The notes: a model not told the origin generated them from the sequence alone. 64,000 bases of DNA from Streptomyces sp. NRRL S-646 (GCF_000720765.1 NZ_JODC01000020.1:62001-126000); one strand, 5' to 3'. Shown: positions 30,404 through 39,322, numbered from the stretch's first letter. Translations and numbers: made by a program.

Positions 30404-31750
30404 TCACTCGTCGAGATCGGGCAGCCGAGCCGGAGCCGGACAAATCCGCTCCCCGTGCTGATCGAAGACGAACAGATGGGCGATATCGACAAGCAGCGGC
30501 ACCTGCATCCCATGCCGGAGTTCAATATCGGGCGTGGTCCGGACCACCAGGTCACCCGGGAGGCGAGCCTCGGCGGACACCGGCTCGGCCGGGTCGGCGT
30601 CCGCCGGGTCGTCCATGACCACCACAGGCCCGGCCCGCAGGGCCCCCGCGCGGTCCCGCAGGCGCTCCAGGACGGTCGGGCCGCCCTCCCGGCGGCGGCG
30701 CCGGGACGGGCGGGAAGCAAGACGCGGGGCCTCCAGGTCCGGTACGACGGCGGGCTGCGAACCGGTGTTGAAGTGGACGAGGACCTCGTGGCCCTGGAAC
30801 TCCACGTGCTCCACGAGACCGGTCAGCGCCACTTCGCCGGGGCGGGCGGAGGCGGGCTTGGCGATGCGGATGGCCTCCGAGCGCAGCCCGACGATCACCT
30901 CCCGGCCCTGCTGCACCCGCAGCAACTGGTGGTCCAGACAGAGCGGTTCGGGCAGCCGCAGGTACTGCTTGCCGAGGCTGATGGTCATGGCGCCGTCGAG
31001 CGGGGCGCGGACCAGGCCGCGCAGCAGGTTGATGCGCGGGGTGCCGATGAAGGCGGCGACGAAGACGTTGCGGGGCAGGGCGTAGACCATGCGCGGGGTG
31101 TCCAGCTGCTGCAGGACGCCGCCGCGCAGGACGGCGACCCGGTCGCCGAGCGACATGGCCTCGGCCTGGTCGTGGGTGACGTAGACCGTGGTGACGCCCA
31201 GCTCCCGGGTGAGCTTGGAGATCTCGGCCCGCAGGTGGTTGCGGAGCTTGGCGTCGAGGTTGGACAGCGGCTCGTCCATCAGGAAGGCGGAGGGATGGCG
31301 GGCGATGGCACGGCCCATGGCGACGCGCTGGCGTTCGCCGCCGGAGAGCTGGCTGGGGAAGCGGTCGAGGAGGTCCTCGATGCCGAGCATGCGGGCGGTG
31401 GCGTCGACGCGCGGGCGCGGGTCCTCGCCGGGGTTCTCGACGCGCAGGGGGAAGCCGATGTTGCCGCGGCTCGTCATGTTCGGGTACAGGGCGAAGTTCT
31501 GGAACACCATCGCCATGTTCCGCTCGGACGGGAGCAGTTCGTTGGAGTGCTCGCCGTCCAGCAGCAGCCGGCCCTCAGTGATCTCCTCCAGCCCGGCGAT
31601 CATCCGGAGCACGGTGGACTTTCCGCAGCCGGACGGCCCGAGCAGCACGAGGAATTCGCCGGGGTGGATGTCCAGCGACAGCCGGTCCACCACCCGAACG
31701 CCTCGTGTATAGGTCTTGCTCACGTCGTGCAGAGAGATGGCGCGTGTCAT
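30404..31750 (-). CDS. CUT1-type sugar ABC transporter ATPase (MsiK/UgpC-like)
   Basis: 448-residue ATPase. Walker A GPSGCGKST (about 39-47), Q-loop MVFQNFALYPNM, signature LSGGERQRVAMGRA (about 135-148), Walker B AFLMDEPLSNLD and switch H THDQAEAMSLGD are present, then a regulatory TOBE region. The TOBE region is interrupted by an Arg-rich insert (RPSRRRRREGG) and an extra ~50 residues, making it longer than MalK/MsiK (~370). No permease or binding protein is adjacent, so like MsiK it may energise permeases encoded elsewhere. ATG 31750 is used rather than the upstream in-frame ATG. Confidence 0.9.
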   Translation of the reverse strand: MTRAISLHDVSKTYTRGVRVVDRLSLDIHPGEFLVLLGPSGCGKSTVLRMIAGLEEITEGRLLLDGEHSNELLPSERNMAMVFQNFALYPNMTSRGNIGFPLRVENPGEDPRPRVDATARMLGIEDLLDRFPSQLSGGERQRVAMGRAIARHPSAFLMDEPLSNLDAKLRNHLRAEISKLTRELGVTTVYVTHDQAEAMSLGDRVAVLRGGVLQQLDTPRMVYALPRNVFVAAFIGTPRINLLRGLVRAPLDGAMTISLGKQYLRLPEPLCLDHQLLRVQQGREVIVGLRSEAIRIAKPASARPGEVALTGLVEHVEFQGHEVLVHFNTGSQPAVVPDLEAPRLASRPSRRRRREGGPTVLERLRDRAGALRAGPVVVMDDPADADPAEPVSAEARLPGDLVVRTTPDIELRHGMQVPLLVDIAHLFVFDQHGERICPAPARLPDLDE

Positions 31751-31942
31751 GGCACTGCCCCCGGGGGCGTACTGAGCGAGTCCTGATGCTCCGCGGTCGA
31801 ACGGCCCGTACGGGACGCACGGGCTGTGAGTCACGGAAGTTAACGGACCGTACGCACTCGGGGGAAGACTCATGACGGAATCGGGTCCTTCGTTCCGCCC
31901 AGCGAGAAAGCGGACGCGGCGGCGCGGCGCGCTCGTCCCGGG

Positions 31943-32698
31943 TCAGCGGGTGGCCGCGAGGTGGGCGAACACGACGACGTTGCTGCTGTAGCCGGTTCTG
32001 CGGGTGAACAGGCCGCCGCAGGTCAGCACCCGCAGCTCGGGGCGTGAACTCGGGCCGTACACCTCCTTGTCGGGGAAGCGGTCCTTGTCGAAGATCCGTA
32101 CGCGGTCCACGGTGTAGACGGCGGTGCGGCCGTCTTCGCGCCGGACCTCGATCCGGGCCCCTGGGTGCACCTGCGCGAGGGCGGCGAAGACCGCGGCGCC
32201 GGACCTCGTGTCGCGGTGGCCGACGGCGATGGCAGTGCCGGTCTCCCCCGGTGACGGGCCGTCCTGATACCAGCCGACGAGTCTGGGCTTGTCGAGCGGC
32301 GGGGTCTCCAGCTGCCGGTCGGCGCCGACCCGCACCCCGATGACCGGCGCGTCGATGCCCAGGGACGGTACGCGCAGGGCGGCCGCCGGTGACCGGGGCA
32401 GTGGCCGGGGCGGGGTGGCGGGTTGTGCGGGCGCGGCCGGCTCGGAGGCCCGAGGGCGCCCGTCGGCAGGGCCGGGGGCCGGTTCGGCAGGCGCCTCGAC
32501 GGGCGCCGGGCCCCCGGCCCGGACGGATTCGGCCGGGTGGTGGTGATGCCCCCCGTACCGGAAGACCGTCACCAGGGCGGCCACGATCATGGCCGTCCTG
32601 GTGAGGCGGTAGGCGCGGGTCCGGTGCCAGGGCCTGCGTCGCCTGCGCCCGGGGCTCGCCCGTCGGACCGGGCCTGCGTCGTGGGGTCTGGCACGCAC
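31943..32698 (-). CDS. Class F sortase
   Basis: 251-residue membrane-anchored transpeptidase. A basic N-terminus and a single helix (about 36-50) precede a long Pro/Ala/Glu linker. The catalytic domain has VGHRDT with the catalytic His, VLTCGG with the catalytic Cys, and RRTGYSSNVVVFA with the Arg. Class F enzymes are widespread in actinobacteria and attach surface proteins. The GTG start at 32698 is uncertain (weak ribosome site; ATG 32590 is possible). It lies 28 bases after the surface-protein gene, so they form an operon. Confidence 0.88.
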   Translation of the reverse strand: MRARPHDAGPVRRASPGRRRRRPWHRTRAYRLTRTAMIVAALVTVFRYGGHHHHPAESVRAGGPAPVEAPAEPAPGPADGRPRASEPAAPAQPATPPRPLPRSPAAALRVPSLGIDAPVIGVRVGADRQLETPPLDKPRLVGWYQDGPSPGETGTAIAVGHRDTRSGAAVFAALAQVHPGARIEVRREDGRTAVYTVDRVRIFDKDRFPDKEVYGPSSRPELRVLTCGGLFTRRTGYSSNVVVFAHLAATR

Positions 32699-32726
32699 TC
32701 GCCCGGAGGGGGGCGCCGGACAGGTC

Positions 32727-33371
32727 CTACTCGGCACCGTGGGAGCGGCGGCGCAGCAGCGTCCGGACGTACACGGCTCCGCCGACGGCGACCAGCCCGA
32801 CGCCTCCGGCCGCGCCCAGCGGGGTGTATGCCTGCACGGTGTCGACGAGGCCGCCGCCGCCGGCGTGGACGCCGCCCTTCGGCCCGTGGTCCTCGATCGT
32901 GTGGCTCGGGCCGGCCTGCCCCCGGTCGTGCCTGCCGTGGCAGTCGACGGAGAAGACCTTCTCCTTCGGCGCGACGGGCGGCGTGGGCGGCACGGTCGGC
33001 GGAATGATCCACTGGAGGGTGTACCTGCCGTCGGCGAGCCCCAGGATGTCGGTGTGCCCGGCACCGCCGGCGAGGGAGATGGTGCCGCTCACGGTGGCTG
33101 CGGTGGGCAGCGGGGGCTGAGCCGTGATGGTGTAGGAGACGGACGTCAGGTCGCCGAAGTTCGCGGCGTCGAGGTAGAACCGGCAGACAACGGGGTCGTC
33201 CTTCGAGACGCCGTAGGGCACTCGCTCACTGTGGATCCTGATGTCGGCACCGTCACCGGGGGCGGCCGAAGCGGCGGACGTCGCGGACCAGGAGGCCCCG
33301 GCCGCAATGAGTACGGTGAGGGCCGCGGCTCCCAGACGGGCGGCTGCGGACGGGGGCAGCAAGGTGGGCAT
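32727..33371 (-). CDS. Secreted surface protein paired with sortase
   Basis: 214 residues. Signal peptide ~1-37 (LGAAALTVLIAAGASWSATS...ASA), a beta-rich extracellular domain (~38-125) with VPYGVSKDDPVVCRFYLD, a Pro-rich stalk (PPTVPPTPPVAP), two Cys, a Gly/His-rich linker, then a C-terminal membrane helix (LGAAGGVGLVAVGGAVYV) and RRR tail. The helix-plus-basic-tail is sortase-substrate-like, but I see no clear LPxTG or LAxTG pentapeptide before it. ATG 33371 follows GGAGGA. A nested inverted repeat lies immediately upstream. Confidence 0.78.
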   Translation of the reverse strand: MPTLLPPSAAARLGAAALTVLIAAGASWSATSAASAAPGDGADIRIHSERVPYGVSKDDPVVCRFYLDAANFGDLTSVSYTITAQPPLPTAATVSGTISLAGGAGHTDILGLADGRYTLQWIIPPTVPPTPPVAPKEKVFSVDCHGRHDRGQAGPSHTIEDHGPKGGVHAGGGGLVDTVQAYTPLGAAGGVGLVAVGGAVYVRTLLRRRSHGAE

Positions 33372-33383
33372 GGACGTTCCTCC

Positions 33384-33425
33384 GAGTCAGACGATTTTCA
33401 TACAAATCGCTCTTTCATCTGACTC
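33384..33425 (-). promoter_or_regulatory. Nested inverted repeat in the leader of the sortase operon
   Basis: Outer arms GAGTCAGA (33384-33391) / TCTGACTC (33418-33425) enclose inner arms CGATTT (33392-33397) / AAATCG (33404-33409). The outer arm abuts the GGAGGA ribosome site, so an RNA hairpin could affect translation. The region is notably AT-rich and may equally be the promoter/operator. Confidence 0.6.
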
Positions 33426-33473
33426 TCTTTCACATCCGCCCGGCGTGTTGCCGCAGCACCACCCGACTCGCCG

Positions 33474-34718
33474 TCAGATATCCCTCGCCCGGCGCAACGG
33501 AGTGTCCGCCGGGCGCCCGCCCGGAGCTGCCCCGGCCACCTGACCGCCGCCCGGAGCGGCCGGCGCGCGCAGGGCGCTGCCCGCCGAGAACAACAGCAGC
33601 GCCCCGAGCATCACGAAGGGCGCCGCCACGCCCGCGACCCCCGCGACCACACCCGCGGCGGCGGGCGCGGCGACCTGGCCGAGGCGGTTGCCGGTCAGGC
33701 GCAGGGCCAGGGCCGTGGAACGGGCGCCGTCCGGGGCCGCCTGGACGACGGTCGTCATGGACAGCGGCTGGCCCACGCCGAGGCAGAAGCCGAGGGCGGC
33801 CAGCACCACACCGAGCGCCCACACCGGCATCGGCAGTGCGATCCCGCCGCACAGGACGGCCGCCAGCAGGCAGGTCACGGTGAGCAGCACCGGCCGCCCG
33901 AGCAGCCGCAGCAGCGGGGTGAGGACGAGACGGCAGGCGATGGTGGCGCCCGCGCGCAGGCTGAGCAGCACACCGATCACCGCCGGCGCGATGCCCCGGT
34001 GTTCGCCGACCACCGGCAGATAGGCGGTGAGGATGTCGGTGGCGGACAGCACCGAGAGGCTGATGAGCATGCCCGCCGGGACTCCCCGGGCCCGCAGGAT
34101 GCTGCCGACCGCGACGCGATCGCCCTGTTCCGTACGGGACTTGACCGCCGTACGGTCCTCGATGCGCCACAGCGAGGTGAACGCGACCGCGGCTCCCGCA
34201 CCCGCCACCACCAGGGCCAGCGCGCTGGTGCCCGCCATGTCGGGCCCGCCGATCAGCGCGCCCGCCGCGATCGGGCCGACCAGCTGGCCGAGCGAGGCGC
34301 CGATGGTGAAGTGGCCGAAGTTGCGGTCCTGTTCGTGCGGGGCGGACTGGCGGGCGACGAGCGACTGGGCACCGATCACGAAGCACAGGTGGCCCAGGCC
34401 CATCACGCCGCTCCAGACCGCCATCGCCCAGAGGGAGCCCGCGAGTCCGCTCAGCGCACAGCCGCCCGCTATCAGGACGACGCCGACGGGCAGCAGGGGT
34501 GCGCAGCGGCCGTGGTCGGTGCGGCGGCCCAGCGGTACCGCGGCGAAGAGCGGCAACAGCGCGTACACGCCCGCGATGACGCCGACCGCCCGCTCGTCGG
34601 CGCCCAGCGCGAGGGCCCGGTAGGAGACGGCGGGCCGGGCCATCGACACCGCCCCCTGCGCGAAGCCGAAGGCGATGACGAGACGGAGCAGCCAGCCGCG
34701 GTTCCTACCGGGCCCCAT
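33474..34718 (-). CDS. MFS transporter
   Basis: 414-residue major-facilitator permease with about 12 helices. The loop 2-3 motif appears as PLGRRTDHGRCAPLLPVG, a degenerate G-x-x-x-D-R-x-G-R form. It resembles drug or metabolite efflux MFS proteins; the substrate is unknown. ATG 34718 follows GGAGGACTCGCAC. It lies 63 bases after the CitMHS stop with a 17-bp direct repeat in the gap, and may be co-transcribed with it. Polar C-terminus ending RRARDI. Confidence 0.88.
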   Translation of the reverse strand: MGPGRNRGWLLRLVIAFGFAQGAVSMARPAVSYRALALGADERAVGVIAGVYALLPLFAAVPLGRRTDHGRCAPLLPVGVVLIAGGCALSGLAGSLWAMAVWSGVMGLGHLCFVIGAQSLVARQSAPHEQDRNFGHFTIGASLGQLVGPIAAGALIGGPDMAGTSALALVVAGAGAAVAFTSLWRIEDRTAVKSRTEQGDRVAVGSILRARGVPAGMLISLSVLSATDILTAYLPVVGEHRGIAPAVIGVLLSLRAGATIACRLVLTPLLRLLGRPVLLTVTCLLAAVLCGGIALPMPVWALGVVLAALGFCLGVGQPLSMTTVVQAAPDGARSTALALRLTGNRLGQVAAPAAAGVVAGVAGVAAPFVMLGALLLFSAGSALRAPAAPGGGQVAGAAPGGRPADTPLRRARDI

Positions 34719-34742
34719 GTGCGAGTCCTCCTGAATTCCTGG

Positions 34743-34780
34743 ATTCCCTTGTCCGGAAGCCGAATTCCCTTGTCCGGAAG
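34743..34780. repeat. 17-bp direct repeat, 21-bp period
   Basis: ATTCCCTTGTCCGGAAG at 34743-34759 and 34764-34780, in the gap between the CitMHS stop and the MFS start. Possible slippage product or processing/regulatory site. Confidence 0.7.
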
Positions 34781-34781
34781 G

Positions 34782-36191
34782 TCAGATGATTCCGAAGAGG
34801 ATCCCTGCCCCGAGGACGACGAGTGATGTGAGGGCGGCCCACTTGACCACGAACCTGGTGTGGTCGCCGAACTCCACCTTGGCCATGCCGACCAGGACGT
34901 ACACGGCCGGGACGAGCGGGCTCGACATGTGCAGCGGCTGCCCGATGAGGGAGGCGCGGGCGATCTCCAGGGACGAGACTCCGTGGGCCTGGCCGGCCTC
35001 GGCGAGCACCGGGAGGATGCCGAAGTAGAAGCCGTCGTTCGACATGAAGTACGTCAGCGGGATGCTCAGGATGCCGGTGACGAAGGCCATGTGCGGGCCC
35101 ATCCCGTCCGGGATGTTGTCCACCAGCCACTTGGCCATGCTGCCCACCATGCCGGTGCCCTGCAGGACGCCGGTGAAGACGGCGGCGGCGAAGACCATGC
35201 CGGAGACATTGAGGACATTCTCCGCGTGGGCGCCGAGGCGGGCCTTCTGGTCGGGCATGTGCGGGAAGTTGACGGTGAGCGCCAGGGCCGCACCGAGCAG
35301 GAACAGCACCGGGATCGGCAGCCACTCCATGATCATGGCGGTGAGCAGGGTCACCGTGAGCAGCGCGTTGAACCAGTACAGCTTGGGGCGCAGGGTGGGG
35401 CGGTTGGGGTCGAGGCCCTGGAGGCCGTCGTCCTCGTCCTCGGGGAGGTCCGCGTCGGTGCCGGAGCCGGAGCCGCCGGTGCGCTTGGCATCCTTGCCGG
35501 AACCGGAGCCGGAGCCGGCACCCACGAGGACCGTCTCGGTCTCCTTCTCCTCGACCAGCACTTCGTCCAGCGTCAGCACACCGAGCCGCTTGCGCTCGCG
35601 GCGCCCGAGGACGTACGCGAGACCGAACACGAACAGCAGGCCCATGGCGAGCGCCGGAATCATCGGGACGAAGATGTCGCTCGCGTCGAGCTTCAGCGCG
35701 GTGGCGGCGCGGGCGGTCGGGCCGCCCCACGGCAGGGTGTTCATCACGCCGTTGGCCATGGCGGCGACACCGGTCATCACGACCAGGCTCATCTTCAGGC
35801 GCTTGTACAGCGGGTACATCGCCGAGACGGTGATCATGAAGGTGGTCGAGCCGTCGCCGTCGAGCGACACGATCGCGGCGAGGACGGCCGTACCGACGAC
35901 GATCCTGAGCGGGTCGGCCTTGCAGAACCTCAGGATTCCCCGAACGATCGGGTCGAAGAGGCCGACGTCGATCATCACACCGAAGTAGACGATCGCGAAC
36001 ATGAGCATCGCCGCGGTGGGCGCGAGGCTGGTGACGCCGTCGATGACGTAGTCACCGAGCTTCGCGCCCTTACCGACGAAGACACAGAACAGTGCCGGGA
36101 TCAGCACGAGCGCCGCGATCGGCGACATCTTCTTCAGCATGATCAGGACCAGGAAGGTCGCGATCATGGCGAAGCCGAGGATGGTCAGCAT
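34782..36191 (-). CDS. CitMHS-family citrate:divalent-metal symporter
   Basis: 469-residue secondary transporter of the CitMHS family (Mg/Ca-citrate:H+ symport). It has about 12 helices in two halves joined by a cytoplasmic loop (about 215-265) rich in Gly/Ser/Asp/Glu (EEKETETVLVGAGSGSGSGK). Landmarks are SLDGDGSTTFMITVSAMYPLY, NGVMNTLPWGGPTARAA, and YFMSNDGFYFGILPVLAEAG near the end. Metal-citrate specificity cannot be read off. I use ATG 36191; GTG 36227 would add 12 residues. Its upstream gap holds inverted repeats that may be operators. Confidence 0.93.
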   Translation of the reverse strand: MLTILGFAMIATFLVLIMLKKMSPIAALVLIPALFCVFVGKGAKLGDYVIDGVTSLAPTAAMLMFAIVYFGVMIDVGLFDPIVRGILRFCKADPLRIVVGTAVLAAIVSLDGDGSTTFMITVSAMYPLYKRLKMSLVVMTGVAAMANGVMNTLPWGGPTARAATALKLDASDIFVPMIPALAMGLLFVFGLAYVLGRRERKRLGVLTLDEVLVEEKETETVLVGAGSGSGSGKDAKRTGGSGSGTDADLPEDEDDGLQGLDPNRPTLRPKLYWFNALLTVTLLTAMIMEWLPIPVLFLLGAALALTVNFPHMPDQKARLGAHAENVLNVSGMVFAAAVFTGVLQGTGMVGSMAKWLVDNIPDGMGPHMAFVTGILSIPLTYFMSNDGFYFGILPVLAEAGQAHGVSSLEIARASLIGQPLHMSSPLVPAVYVLVGMAKVEFGDHTRFVVKWAALTSLVVLGAGILFGII

Positions 36192-36199
36192 GAGTGGAT

Positions 36200-36266
36200 A
36201 CCTAACGTTCGCCCTTGAACATCCCACCGGGCAGGCGGTGCGACGACGTTAGGTCCGTTCAAACGG
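36200..36266 (-). promoter_or_regulatory. Inverted repeats upstream of CitMHS
   Basis: ACCTAACG (36200-36207) and CGTTAGGT (36247-36254) are exact complements 39 bases apart. The palindrome CCGTT-CA-AACGG follows at 36255-36266. The first arm is 8 bases from the CitMHS start. Looped operator or activator sites are possible; the regulator is unknown. Confidence 0.4.
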
Positions 36267-36324
36267 CGTTAACAAGACGTTGACGTGCGAGCAATAAGCG
36301 CAAAATCCCAGGTCACGGCTTTGC

Positions 36325-38577
36325 TCAGGTCACAGGGCTGAGCTTTTCGGTCACGGCGGCGACTTCGACGGGCACTCCGTTGAGGACCGCGTTGCCCGAC
36401 AGCGGGTCGAGCAGGCTGCCGTCGAGGAGCTGGTTGACGTTGACGCCGGGGTCGGTGGCGGCATGGCTCATCCGGGTGCCGGGCCGGTCGTGGCCCCAGC
36501 CGTGCGGCAGGCTCACCACGCCCGGACGCACGGCGTCCGTGACCTCGGCGGGGGCGGTCACCTCTCCCCCGGCGCCCTTCACCCGTACTGCAGCCCCGTC
36601 CCGCACGCCGAGCCGCTCGGCGTCCTCGGGGTGGATGTGCAGCGTGCAGCGGTTCGTACCGCCGGTGAGGGCGGGGACGTTGTGCATCCAGCTGTTGTTG
36701 GAGCGCAGGTGCCGGCGGCCGACGAGGACGAGTTCGTCCGGGAGCCGGTCCAGGGCCGCCCGCAGCCGCGGCAGATCGTCCGCGATCGGCTGCGGCAGCA
36801 GCTCGACCTTGCCGCTCCTGGTCTTCAGGGGCTGCGGCAGCCGCGACCCCAGCGGACCGAGGTCGATGCCGTGCGGGTGCGCGAGCAGCCGCTCCAGGCT
36901 CAGCCCGTCCGGTCGTACGCCGAAGCCGTCGCCGTAGGGGCCGAGGCGCAGCATCATGTCGAGCCGGCGCTCGGGGCCGGTCGTCCCGGTGAGCTGCGCG
37001 GCGAGTTCCTTCGGGTCGCGGCCGTGCACGGGCGACCAGGGCTCCTTGACCGCCTTGCCCAGGGTCTGCCCGATGACCAGGTCGTCGACGGCGGACGGGG
37101 CGGCGCCGTGCATGCCGGTGGCGGCCAGGATCAGCCGGGCGAAGATCTCGGTCTCGGGCAGCCGGCCGGGCTCCAGAGGCACGGCGGGGCGGGTGTAGCG
37201 GACCTGGTTGCGTACGGCGAGGGTGTTGAACGCGAAGTCGTGGTGCGGGCTCTGCGAGGGCGGGGGCGGGGGCAGGACGACGGTCGCGTGGCGGGTGGTC
37301 TCGTTCAGGTACGGGTCGATGCTGACCATGAAGTCCAGGGAGTCCAGGGCCTTGTCGAGACGGTCGCCGTCGGGCGCCGAGAGCACGGGGTTGGCGGCGG
37401 AGGTGATGAGGGCGCGGATCGGCTCGCCCTCGTCGGTCGCGGTGTCGATCTCCTCGGCGAGCGCGGAGAGCGGCAACTCGCCCTTCGCCTCGGGGTGTCG
37501 GCTCACCCGGGAGTGCCAGCGGCCGAGCGTGAAGCCGTGGCTCGGTCCGGCGGGGCGGGGTGTGCGGTCGGTGGCCGCCTGCGGGAAGAGGGCGCCGCCG
37601 GGGCGGTCGAGGTTGCCGGTGAGGATGTCGAGGACGTCGACGAGCCAGCTGGCCAGGGTGCCGTGCGGGACGGTGCAGCTGCCGATGCGGCCGTATACGG
37701 CGGCGGTGGGGGCGGCGGCGAGTTCGCGGGCCAGGGTGCGGATCGTGGGGGCGTCCACGTCACAGGCTCCGGCTACGGCTTCGGGGGTGAAGTCCCGTAC
37801 GGCCGCACGCAGTTCGTCCAGGCCCTGGAGGTGCGCGGTCAGTTCCCCGGTGTCGACGAGGCCTTCCTCGAACAGGACGTACGCCATCGCCGCGAGGAGC
37901 AGTGCGTCGGTGCCGGGGCGGATCGCGATGTGCCGGTCGGCGAGCTTGGCGGTGCGGGTGCGGCGCGGGTCGATGACCGTGAGGGTGCCGCCGCGGGCCT
38001 TGAGGGCCTTGAGCTTGCCGGGGAAGTCGGCGGCCGTGCACAGACTCCCGTTGGACTCCAGGGGGTTGGCGCCGATAAGGAGCAGATGGTCGGTGTGGTC
38101 CAGGTCCGGCACCGGGATGGCGTTGGCGTCGCCGTAGAGCAGACCGCTGGAGACGTGCTTGGGCATCTGGTCGACCGTGGACGCGGTGAAGACGCTGCGG
38201 GTGCCGAGGCCGGCGAGCAGCACCGGCGGGTAGAGGGCGCCGGCCATGGTGTGCACGTTCGGGTTGCCGAGGACGACGCCGACGGCGTTCGGGCCGTAGC
38301 GCTCGACGACCGCGCGGACACCGGCGGCGACCGCGTCGAAGGCCTCCTCCCAGGTGGCCTCGCGCAGCTCGCCGTCCTTGCGCACGAGCGGGGTGCGCAG
38401 CCGGTCGGGGTCGCCGTCCACGGCGCCGAAGGAGGCGCCCTTGGGGCAGATGAACCCCTTGCTGAACACGTCCTCACGGTCACCGCGGGCGCCGGTGACA
38501 CGGGTGCCCTCGATGGTGAGGGTCAGCCCGCAGGTGGCCTCGCACAGGGGGCAGATTCGCAGGGCGGTGCGGGACAC
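36325..38577 (-). CDS. Molybdopterin-dependent oxidoreductase (FdhF/BisC-like)
   Basis: 750-residue bis-MGD enzyme. The N-terminal [4Fe-4S] ligands are Cys9, 12, 16 and 44 (CPLCEATC...FICPKG), followed by the molybdopterin domains (HMxxG-type NVHTMAGALY, GANPLESNGSL, VIDPRRT) and the dinucleotide-binding C-domain (CTLHIHPEDAERLGVRDGAAV). The order matches formate dehydrogenase/nitrate reductase-like oxidoreductases. No small subunit or membrane anchor is adjacent, so the physiological acceptor is unknown. GTG 38577 follows GGGAGG. TetR site C lies 49 bp upstream. Confidence 0.92.
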   Translation of the reverse strand: MSRTALRICPLCEATCGLTLTIEGTRVTGARGDREDVFSKGFICPKGASFGAVDGDPDRLRTPLVRKDGELREATWEEAFDAVAAGVRAVVERYGPNAVGVVLGNPNVHTMAGALYPPVLLAGLGTRSVFTASTVDQMPKHVSSGLLYGDANAIPVPDLDHTDHLLLIGANPLESNGSLCTAADFPGKLKALKARGGTLTVIDPRRTRTAKLADRHIAIRPGTDALLLAAMAYVLFEEGLVDTGELTAHLQGLDELRAAVRDFTPEAVAGACDVDAPTIRTLARELAAAPTAAVYGRIGSCTVPHGTLASWLVDVLDILTGNLDRPGGALFPQAATDRTPRPAGPSHGFTLGRWHSRVSRHPEAKGELPLSALAEEIDTATDEGEPIRALITSAANPVLSAPDGDRLDKALDSLDFMVSIDPYLNETTRHATVVLPPPPPSQSPHHDFAFNTLAVRNQVRYTRPAVPLEPGRLPETEIFARLILAATGMHGAAPSAVDDLVIGQTLGKAVKEPWSPVHGRDPKELAAQLTGTTGPERRLDMMLRLGPYGDGFGVRPDGLSLERLLAHPHGIDLGPLGSRLPQPLKTRSGKVELLPQPIADDLPRLRAALDRLPDELVLVGRRHLRSNNSWMHNVPALTGGTNRCTLHIHPEDAERLGVRDGAAVRVKGAGGEVTAPAEVTDAVRPGVVSLPHGWGHDRPGTRMSHAATDPGVNVNQLLDGSLLDPLSGNAVLNGVPVEVAAVTEKLSPVT

Positions 38578-38625
38578 GGGTCCTCCCGGTGGCGGCGACG
38601 ATGACGCTCGTATTGTGCGGCCGAG

Positions 38626-38642
38626 CATACCGACCGGTATGC
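38626..38642 (-). promoter_or_regulatory. TetR-type operator, site C
   Basis: CATACCGACCGGTATGC, sharing CATACCGACCGGT with sites A and B, with near-symmetric GCATACCG...CGGTATGC arms. It lies about 50 bp before the molybdoenzyme start and 63 bp after the nearby tetR stop. Confidence 0.68.
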
Positions 38643-38704
38643 ACGGAGGGGAGGCCTCTTCGGGGACGAGGTCGGAAATCCGCGAGCCGCGGCCCTGCGG
38701 GGTC

Positions 38705-39322
38705 TCAGTCCAGCACGCGCGCCAGATACGCCCGCAGCAGCTCCCGCGTCTCCTCGATGATCTTCTCGTCGCCCTCCGGGGCCACTCGGAAGGCCAGGTG
38801 GACCAGGGTGTCGGCGGTCTCCACGGCGATCAGGAAGGTGCGGCGCAGATCGTCGTCCGGCTCCCGGTCGAGATAGCCGGAGAGCAGGTCGGTGAGGCGG
38901 TCGGCGACACGGTGGTTGGGTTCGGAGTTGCGCGCACCGACCGGGATCTGGTTGCCGAAGTCGACGAGGGAGAAACCGGGCGCGGTGCGCTTCATGGCCA
39001 GGTACTCGTCGAGGACGGCGTCCATCGCCGAGCGCCAGCCTCCGTCGCCGGCCGACTTCAGCCGCTCGGTGACCTGCTCGGTGAAGCGCTCGAGGTTGCG
39101 CTGGGCGAGGGCGTCGGCCATCTGCCGCTTGTTGCCGAAGAAGCGGTAGACCGAGCCGATGGGGACCCCGGCGCGCAGGGCCACGGCCCGGGTGCTCAGG
39201 TCGTCGTAGCCGACCTCGTCGAGGAGGTCGGCACAGGCGTCGAGGATCCTGGTGAGGCGTTCGGCACTGCGCCGCTGCACAGGCGCTCGGCGTAGCGATG
39301 TCGCGTGGGGCACAGGCTTCAT
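38705..39322 (-). CDS. TetR/AcrR regulator
   Basis: 205-residue TetR with HTH LSTRAVALRAGVPIGSVYRFFGNKRQMA (about 42-69) and a ligand domain containing FSLVDFGNQIPVGARNSEPN. ATG 39322 overlaps the stop of the upstream lipoprotein gene (ATGA), so the two are coupled. A perfect palindrome CCGGAGCGCTCCGG (39332-39345) just upstream is a candidate autoregulatory site. It may act on the adjacent molybdoenzyme gene, though site C there also matches a different regulator's sites. Confidence 0.87.
   Translation of the reverse strand: MKPVPHATSLRRAPVQRRSAERLTRILDACADLLDEVGYDDLSTRAVALRAGVPIGSVYRFFGNKRQMADALAQRNLERFTEQVTERLKSAGDGGWRSAMDAVLDEYLAMKRTAPGFSLVDFGNQIPVGARNSEPNHRVADRLTDLLSGYLDREPDDDLRRTFLIAVETADTLVHLAFRVAPEGDEKIIEETRELLRAYLARVLD

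Noticed and set aside
36310..36333. Direct repeat CAGGTCAC twice near the molybdoenzyme 3' end
   Set aside because: Eight-base repeats partly in coding sequence are expected by chance in this composition, and there is no supporting context.
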